NCBI GenBank assembly: GCA_963777325.1
Contig: CAVZQE010000018.1
Span: forward strand, 248,001-312,000
Direction: 5' to 3'
From: JAFAXA01 sp963777325
Lineage (GTDB): Bacteria > Pseudomonadota > Alphaproteobacteria > Acetobacterales > Acetobacteraceae
Length of the DNA: 64,000 nucleotides
The position numbers and the translations under genes were made by a program. The notes under the pieces were generated by a model. The model was not told the origin of the DNA and ran no database searches. It saw only the letters and a list, made by a program, of their open reading frames with translations. Below, in pieces: positions 58,828-64,000 of this stretch (within the stretch, counting starts at the first letter, position 1; every line of letters starts with the position of its first letter).

Positions 58828-60155
58828 GTCCGCTCCCGCAGGAGTGCGCGCATCTCGGCCGTGGAGACGATCGGCACGATGCGGATCAGCAGCAACAGGC
58901 CCGTCAGGAACAGGCCGACGGTGCCGCCCATCACACCCCAGTCCCAGAAGCTCGGCCAAAAATTGCCCCAGGCCGAAGGCAGGTTCGTGCGATGCAGGCT
59001 CGTCACCACGATCTCGACCCGCTCGAACCACATGCCGACGATGATGCCGAGGCACACGGCGATCACGACCGGCTGGTTGAGCCGCAACCGCCTCGACCAG
59101 AGCAACTGCGGCAGCGTTACGTTGAACAGGATCGTGGACCAGTAGACGAACCAGTAGAGTCCGAAGACGCGCTCGGCGAACATCGTCTTTTCGGCGGGGT
59201 CGGGACCGTAGAAGGTCGAGAACGCATCCATCATGTACGAATATGCCATGCAGAGACTGCTCGCGACCACGAGCTTGCCGAGCACGTCCAGATGCCGCTC
59301 CGTCATGAACGCCTGCAGACGGAAGAAGTGCCGGACCGGAATGACTAGCAGGATCACGGTCGCGAAACCGCTCAGCAGCGCGCCGAACACGAAGAAAGGC
59401 GGAAACTGGGTCGAATGCCAGCCGACCGTCTCGCCGCCCGCGAAGTCGAGCCCGACGATGCTGTGCACGGAAACGACGAGGGGCGCCATCAGCGCGGCCA
59501 TGATACCGTACACCGCGCGGAAGTGCCGCCACTGGCCGCCGGTGCCGCGGAAGCCGAAGGCGAGCACGCCATAGAATATCTGAGGGAACCGGGACCGCGC
59601 CCGGTCGCGCATCGAGGCGAAATCCGGCAGCAGGCCGAAATACCAGAACACGACCGAGCCGATCACGTATGTGAACAGCGCCATGAAATCCCACAACAGC
59701 GGGCTGCGGAACTGCGGCCAGAGCGTCATCGTGTTCGGATACGGGAACAGCCAGTAGAAAAACCACGGCCTCCCGAGATGCAGGATCGGATAGACGCCGG
59801 CGCAGGCGGCCGCGCATAAGGTCATCGTCTCGGCGAGACGGTTGATCGAAGTCCGCCACTCGACCCGCACCAGGAAGAACAGCGCCGAGATGAAGGTGCC
59901 GCCCGACGCGATCGCGATCCACCAGACGTAGTTGACGATCGCGAAGCCCCACATCACCGGCCAGTTGACGCCCCACACGCCGATACCGCGCCAGAACAGC
60001 CAGCCGACCGAGACGACGCCGAGCAGGAGCAGGGAGGCCGACGGCGCGAGCGCGATCCACCACCAGAGCCCGCCCCGCTCCCGCAGCACGATCTCGCAGA
60101 CGCGGTCGGTCATCTCTCCGGGCGTCGGGTGGCCCTCGACGACGTCCTCGGTCAT
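58824..60155 (-). CDS. actC: Alternative complex III subunit ActC, NrfD-like quinol-binding membrane protein
   Basis: 443 residues from the ATG at 60155 (ATGA with actB). About ten helices; landmarks include GVWGVNWPVMWGFAIVNYVWWIAIASGGTFISA, RTSINRLAETMTLCAAACAG, and SVHSIVGLDFAGGETVGWHST. ActC of the NrfD/PsrC family holds the quinol-oxidation site and passes electrons to the ActB Fe-S domain. No heme ligands of its own are expected. Confidence 0.94.
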   Translation of the reverse strand: MTEDVVEGHPTPGEMTDRVCEIVLRERGGLWWWIALAPSASLLLLGVVSVGWLFWRGIGVWGVNWPVMWGFAIVNYVWWIAIASGGTFISALFFLVRVEWRTSINRLAETMTLCAAACAGVYPILHLGRPWFFYWLFPYPNTMTLWPQFRSPLLWDFMALFTYVIGSVVFWYFGLLPDFASMRDRARSRFPQIFYGVLAFGFRGTGGQWRHFRAVYGIMAALMAPLVVSVHSIVGLDFAGGETVGWHSTQFPPFFVFGALLSGFATVILLVIPVRHFFRLQAFMTERHLDVLGKLVVASSLCMAYSYMMDAFSTFYGPDPAEKTMFAERVFGLYWFVYWSTILFNVTLPQLLWSRRLRLNQPVVIAVCLGIIVGMWFERVEIVVTSLHRTNLPSAWGNFWPSFWDWGVMGGTVGLFLTGLLLLIRIVPIVSTAEMRALLRERT

Positions 60156-62986
60156 GCGACAATGTCCGGATTCGGGTTGAGAATACGCCCTTCGTATGTC
60201 ACGCGCGGATGGGTGTTGCGCTCGGGAAGCAGCGAGTAGTCGAGCGGGCTGTTCCTGCGCGCCGAGGCTTCGCTGTCCTGCCTGTTCAGATCGCCGAAGG
60301 CGAAGGCGCGGGTCGGGCAGGCGGCCTGACACGCCGTCTCCACCGTCTCGGGCGCGCCGTCCCGGTCATGCTCGATCCGCGCCCGCGCGATCCGTTGCAG
60401 GCAGAAGGTGCATTTCTCCATGACGCCGCGCGCGCGCACGCTGACGTCGGTGTTGCGCGACATCGGCGGGCGGTGCTCCTCCGCCGTGTAGGCGAGGAAG
60501 TTGAACCGACGCACCTTGTAGGGGCAGTTGTTCGAGCAGAAGCGCGTGCCGATGCAGCGGTTGTAGACCTGCACATTCAGCCCCTCCTCGTCATGCACGG
60601 TCGCGCCGACCGGGCACACGATCTCGCACGGGGCCTGCTCGCAATGCTGGCACAGCATTGGCTGGAAAAAGCTCTGCGGGTCGTCGGCGTCGCCCTCCCA
60701 GTAGCGATCGATGCGCAGCCAGTGCATCTCGCGTGCCTGCATCACCTGGCCCTTGCCGACCACCGGCACGTTGTTCTCGGCCATGCACGCGACCACGCAG
60801 GCGTTGCAGCCGATGCAGGCGTTGAGATCGACGCTCATGCCCCAGGCGACACGGCCGCTCGGTTCGCGCCGGTACAGCTCGGTGCCGTGGCGTTCGCCCT
60901 TCAGCAGATCCGGTTTTTCCTGAAATGCGGCGAGCGTCGCGTGGCGCACGATGGGCGCGATCGTGTCCGGCTCGACGTCGAGCGGGTTGTGGTGGTCGGT
61001 GCAGGCGAGGGACACCTTCCGCCCGATCTTCTTGAGCACAACCGGTCCCGCCGCGTCCCGCAGCGCGTAGAAATCCCATCCCGCGCCGTCGCCGACCGCG
61101 CCCACGACGCGGCGGCCGAAGCCGAGCAGCGCGACCGCCGTCGGCGCGGCCTGGCCCGGCATGATCCAGACCGGAGCCTGCACCGACCGCGCGCCCACCC
61201 ACAGTTCCACCTCGTCGCCGTTGGCGAGGTCGTGCGTGCGGGCAAGGGCGGGCGAGATCAGTACCGGGTTGTCCCAGGTCAGCTTCGTCAGCGGCCGGGG
61301 CAGTTCCTGCAGCCAGGGATTGTTGGCGTGCCGCCCGTCCCATAGGTAGGGGTCCGGCCGCACGAGAAGTTCGATGGCGGTCGTTTCGCGGGCGGGCGGT
61401 TGCGCCGTCGCGGCTTCGGGCTTCAGCCGCGCGTCGCTGGGTTTGCTGGCCGTGGTCGCAACAACGCCCGACGCGAGCGCGTCCCGCCACACCTCGTCGT
61501 CCGCCTTCCACTGCGCCCGGACGGCATCCATCGGGGCGGTCGGCGCGGCTTCGGTCAGCAACGACAGCAATTCGATGGGCGAAATGCCGCTGTAGAGCGG
61601 CAGCGCCATCGGCTGCATGATGGTCGCCGTGCCGTCATAGGCGCGCGCATCGCTCCAGGTCTCGAATTCATGCGTCTCCGGCACGAACCACGTCACCGCC
61701 GCCCCGGTCTCGTTCAGCGAGGGCGCCAGTTGCATGCTCAGCTTCACCCGCTTCAGCGCGTCGGCGAAGCCGGGCTCGGTGAAGACCGGGTTCTCGTTCA
61801 GGATCAGCAAGGCCGAGACGCGGCCGGCCTGCATGTCCGAGATCAGCGTGGACAGGTCTTCTCCCGGACCCGGCGGATGCGAAAGCCGGCTCTCGATCAC
61901 GTCGAGCGTCATGCCGCGCGCGCCCAGCGCCTCGTTCATGGCGTGGACCAGCGCCTGCGCCTCGGCCGGCAAATCCGGCCCGGCGTGGATGAGGGCGGCG
62001 CCTCGATGCGCTTTCAGGTCGTCCGCGACGGAAGCGAGCCAGGGCGGTCCGCCGGACGGCGCCTGCCCGCGCAGCAGCGCGTCCGCGAACGCCGTGACGA
62101 TCCCGTCCATCTCGGCGGCGCTGGCGATGAACCGATGGTCTGCGGCGGCTCCGATCAATCCGGGTGTTGCCTCGACGGCGTAGACGCGGCTCATCCGCGC
62201 GCGCGTCGGGTTGCGCCGCGACGCGAAGTCGCGAGCGTGGCGCACATGGCCGGGCGCGGAACTCAAGAGGTCGCTGTCGAGCGCCAGGATCACGTCCGCC
62301 GCGCCCGCGCGCGGCAGCACGTCGACCGCGCCGCCATAGGCGATGGCCGCGCCCCGGCGCACGGCGGCACGCGAGATCGCGTCGTGCTGGTGCCAGCGCG
62401 CCTCCGGGTAGCGTGCCAGCACCGCCTCGACCGCCGCCCCGAGCGTCGGCGAGGCGGTGGTTCCGGACAGGATGCGCAGGCCCGCGCCGTGCGCCGAGGC
62501 GAGAACGGGCCGCAGATCGGCTAGCGTCGCCAGCAGCGCCTGCCGGTCGGCGGGCTGGCCGTCCCGCATCAGGGAGACCGAGCGATCGGGATCGTAGAAA
62601 TCGAGGATCAGCGCCTGCGCGAGCGCGTCCGTACTGCCCAGGCTGGCCGGGTGCAGCTTGTTGCCCTCGACCTTGGTCGGACGCCCCATCTGGTGCGTGA
62701 CGACGATGCCGAGCGCATCCCCCCGCGCGACGCTCGCGGTCGCGTAGTGGTTCGGCTCTCCGGCGACGATGCCGGGGGCGGCGATCACGGACGGGATGTA
62801 GGAGACGCCGGGAATCGCCGGGTTGCAGCCCGTAAGGCCGCCCAGCGCCATGCTCGCGGCCATCAGCTTCAGCACCCGCCGGCGGCTGGGGCCGTCCTGG
62901 AGCATCGACGCGAGCGAGGGATACGCCTCAGCTGTCCGCGCCGGGTCTTCGAGGAGGCTGCGCCATTGCGGCCGTGGTTCGCTCAT
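60152..62986 (-). CDS. actB: Alternative complex III subunit ActB, molybdopterin-oxidoreductase-like and Fe-S protein
   Basis: 944 residues from the ATG at 62986, overlapping actA. A Tat-like leader (PSRRRVLKLMAASMALGGLTGC, also a lipobox) leads a B1 domain related to molybdopterin oxidoreductases but without a molybdenum-ligand motif. The B2 ferredoxin domain has CIGCNACVVACMAEN, CQHCEQAPCEIVC, CIGTRFCSNNCP and CTFC...CQAACP, enough for three or four clusters. It carries electrons from ActC to ActA. Confidence 0.95.
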   Translation of the reverse strand: MSEPRPQWRSLLEDPARTAEAYPSLASMLQDGPSRRRVLKLMAASMALGGLTGCNPAIPGVSYIPSVIAAPGIVAGEPNHYATASVARGDALGIVVTHQMGRPTKVEGNKLHPASLGSTDALAQALILDFYDPDRSVSLMRDGQPADRQALLATLADLRPVLASAHGAGLRILSGTTASPTLGAAVEAVLARYPEARWHQHDAISRAAVRRGAAIAYGGAVDVLPRAGAADVILALDSDLLSSAPGHVRHARDFASRRNPTRARMSRVYAVEATPGLIGAAADHRFIASAAEMDGIVTAFADALLRGQAPSGGPPWLASVADDLKAHRGAALIHAGPDLPAEAQALVHAMNEALGARGMTLDVIESRLSHPPGPGEDLSTLISDMQAGRVSALLILNENPVFTEPGFADALKRVKLSMQLAPSLNETGAAVTWFVPETHEFETWSDARAYDGTATIMQPMALPLYSGISPIELLSLLTEAAPTAPMDAVRAQWKADDEVWRDALASGVVATTASKPSDARLKPEAATAQPPARETTAIELLVRPDPYLWDGRHANNPWLQELPRPLTKLTWDNPVLISPALARTHDLANGDEVELWVGARSVQAPVWIMPGQAAPTAVALLGFGRRVVGAVGDGAGWDFYALRDAAGPVVLKKIGRKVSLACTDHHNPLDVEPDTIAPIVRHATLAAFQEKPDLLKGERHGTELYRREPSGRVAWGMSVDLNACIGCNACVVACMAENNVPVVGKGQVMQAREMHWLRIDRYWEGDADDPQSFFQPMLCQHCEQAPCEIVCPVGATVHDEEGLNVQVYNRCIGTRFCSNNCPYKVRRFNFLAYTAEEHRPPMSRNTDVSVRARGVMEKCTFCLQRIARARIEHDRDGAPETVETACQAACPTRAFAFGDLNRQDSEASARRNSPLDYSLLPERNTHPRVTYEGRILNPNPDIVA

Positions 62987-63636
62987 CGGTGGCAGATCGA
63001 GCAGGCGGTGAGGTCGCGGCTCGGCACGTGGTATTGCGCGAGCAGCGCGGCCGGGGATGGCGTATCGGGCGTCCTGGTCCACTCCGTGTTGAAGATCTCG
63101 CTCGCGGGGCGCAGGCGCGGGCCGGGGTTGCGGTGGCAGTCGAGGCAGAACCCCATGGTGAGCGACACGGCCTTGTAGGTCAGCGGCATCTGGTCCACCC
63201 GGCCGTGGCAGCTCGCGCAGCCGACGCCCTTCGCGATGTGAATGCTGTGATTGAAGTAGACGTAGTCGGGCAGGTTGTACACGCGCTTCCAGGCGATCGG
63301 ACGGTTTTCGGCCAGGCTCTCGCGCACCGGCGCGAGCAGCGACGCATTGGTCCAGATCTGGGAGTGGCACGTCATGCACGTGTAGGTCGGGGGGAGACCG
63401 GCATAGGACGCCTTCTCCACCTGGCTGTGGCAGAACAGGCAGTTGATGCCGAGGCCGGCCGTATGATGCTCATGACTGAACGGCACCGGCTGATCGACCG
63501 TGAATCCGGCCCGGCGCACGTAGTCCGTTCGCGGCCACGCGAACCACCAGCCAAGTCCCGCCAGCACGGATACAGCGACGGCGATCAGGCCGGTCTTGGC
63601 CGCGACATTCGCCGCGGGGCTGAAGATGGCCGCCAA
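62983..63636 (-). CDS. actA: Alternative complex III subunit ActA, pentaheme cytochrome c
   Basis: 217 residues with one N-terminal membrane anchor (TGLIAVAVSVLAGLGWWFAW) and five CXXCH sites: Cys66-His70, Cys87-His91, Cys140-His144, Cys164-His168, Cys212-His216. PFSHEHHTAGLGINC and YVYFNHSIHIAKGV supply distal His ligands. ActA relays electrons from ActB to the oxidase. It is the first gene of an eleven-gene run; ggaggagc precedes the ATG. Confidence 0.95.
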   Translation of the reverse strand: MAAIFSPAANVAAKTGLIAVAVSVLAGLGWWFAWPRTDYVRRAGFTVDQPVPFSHEHHTAGLGINCLFCHSQVEKASYAGLPPTYTCMTCHSQIWTNASLLAPVRESLAENRPIAWKRVYNLPDYVYFNHSIHIAKGVGCASCHGRVDQMPLTYKAVSLTMGFCLDCHRNPGPRLRPASEIFNTEWTRTPDTPSPAALLAQYHVPSRDLTACSICHR

Positions 63637-63766
63637 GCGTCAGCTCCTCCCGCCGCTATGTATCGGGTACTCTGGCCGGGAACGATGGACGGCGGAACCC
63701 CCCGGCCGGAGATATTGTTAAGCCAATGTGAGCGAAGCGGTTCCCGGCAGATGCGTTGAGGCTCGG
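63637..63766. promoter_or_regulatory. Divergent promoter region of the ACIII operon and ribokinase-like gene
   Basis: 130 bp between divergent starts; must contain both promoters. No clear -35/-10 pair on either strand; an imperfect inverted ccggccg/cggccgg element lies near 63690-63710. Confidence 0.35.
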
Positions 63767-64000
63767 ATGGTCGTCGTCTTTGGTTCCCTTTCCGTCGATC
63801 TCGTGTTCCTGGTTCCGGGGCTGCTCAAGCCGAACCAGACGCGGCACGTCCCCGAAATGGAGCCGGCCTCCGGCGGCAAGGGCGCGAACCAGGCGGTCGC
63901 GGCCGCGCGGGACGGCGCGCGGGTCGCGCTGGCGGGCGCCGTGGGCCGCGACGAAGCGGCCCTGATGGCGCTGCGCGGCCCGCAGGAGGCCGGGGTGGAT
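63767..64000 (+). CDS. Ribokinase/PfkB-family carbohydrate kinase (5' part)
   Basis: 78 residues before the window edge. The opening VVVFGSLSVDLVFLVPGLLKPNQ and the SGGKGANQAVAAARDGARVALAGAVGRD motif are the ribokinase-family N-terminal signature (GGKGANQA sugar-binding motif). It should phosphorylate ribose or a related sugar or nucleoside. It is divergent from actA. Confidence 0.9.
   Translation, partial: MVVVFGSLSVDLVFLVPGLLKPNQTRHVPEMEPASGGKGANQAVAAARDGARVALAGAVGRDEAALMALRGPQEAGVD

Overview
The window is high-GC, densely coding alphaproteobacterial DNA. It carries a complete rRNA operon whose 16S (5' region 'ggcatgcttaacacatgcaa', short Acetobacteraceae-like V3 helix) and 16S-tRNAIle-tRNAAla-23S-5S-tRNAfMet order point to the Rhodospirillales, most likely Acetobacteraceae. 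Most operons are built from genes overlapping by ATGA.

Layout. 1-9.6 kb: organic-acid catabolism, with two anion/cation-symporter type MFS carriers, a 6-phosphogluconate-dehydrogenase-like enzyme, a YdiJ-type FAD/Fe-S dehydrogenase, a frameshifted SMP-30 lactonase, a Tat-exported amidohydrolase and two IclR regulators. 10.0-16.9 kb: a one-strand acid-sugar cluster (DUF1537 kinase, PdxA2-type dehydrogenase, iron alcohol dehydrogenase, DapA-like aldolase, sodium symporter, Asp-box sialidase-like protein), followed by a decayed SDR remnant. 17.1-21.5 kb: a complete carbohydrate ABC importer. 21.7-24.6 kb: an IS1380-family element flanked by CTAG and split by an IS256-family element. 24.6-27.8 kb: an enoyl-CoA hydratase/3-hydroxyisobutyrate dehydrogenase pair and a doubly frameshifted MFS gene, separated by a 15-bp tandem repeat. 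28.1-30.8 kb: a coiled-coil orphan, a 2OG-Fe(II) oxygenase and Ada. 30.9-36.3 kb: a run of oxalate decarboxylase, SDR, an internally duplicated membrane protein, a gluconate-2-dehydrogenase-subunit-3-like protein and a GMC oxidoreductase. 36.4-46.3 kb: housekeeping genes (aroQ, HerA-like ATPase, rpsU, def, COQ9 family, MOSC, clpB, cstA, ybdD) and a 25-residue membrane peptide.

46.4-52.7 kb: the rRNA operon. Its 23S gene contains an intervening sequence encoding an S23-type four-helix-bundle protein. A second hairpin with related arm sequences lies between 23S and 5S, and the 16S-23S spacer has an extra, disrupted tRNAIle. 52.7-63.6 kb: eleven overlapping genes for alternative complex III (actA-F) and a caa3-like cytochrome oxidase with the A2-type 'YSHP' motif. 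They should form one quinol-to-oxygen electron-transfer unit, although actF carries a frameshift. The window ends in a divergent ribokinase-family gene.

Five clear reading-frame breaks in otherwise conserved genes (SMP-30, the YbfB-like MFS twice, the IS256 transposase, actF) suggest either gene decay or residual indel errors in the assembly. The most interesting candidates are the GMC dehydrogenase module with its duplicated His-containing membrane protein, the paired rRNA inserts with the altered tRNAIle, and a possible RNA switch in front of cstA.
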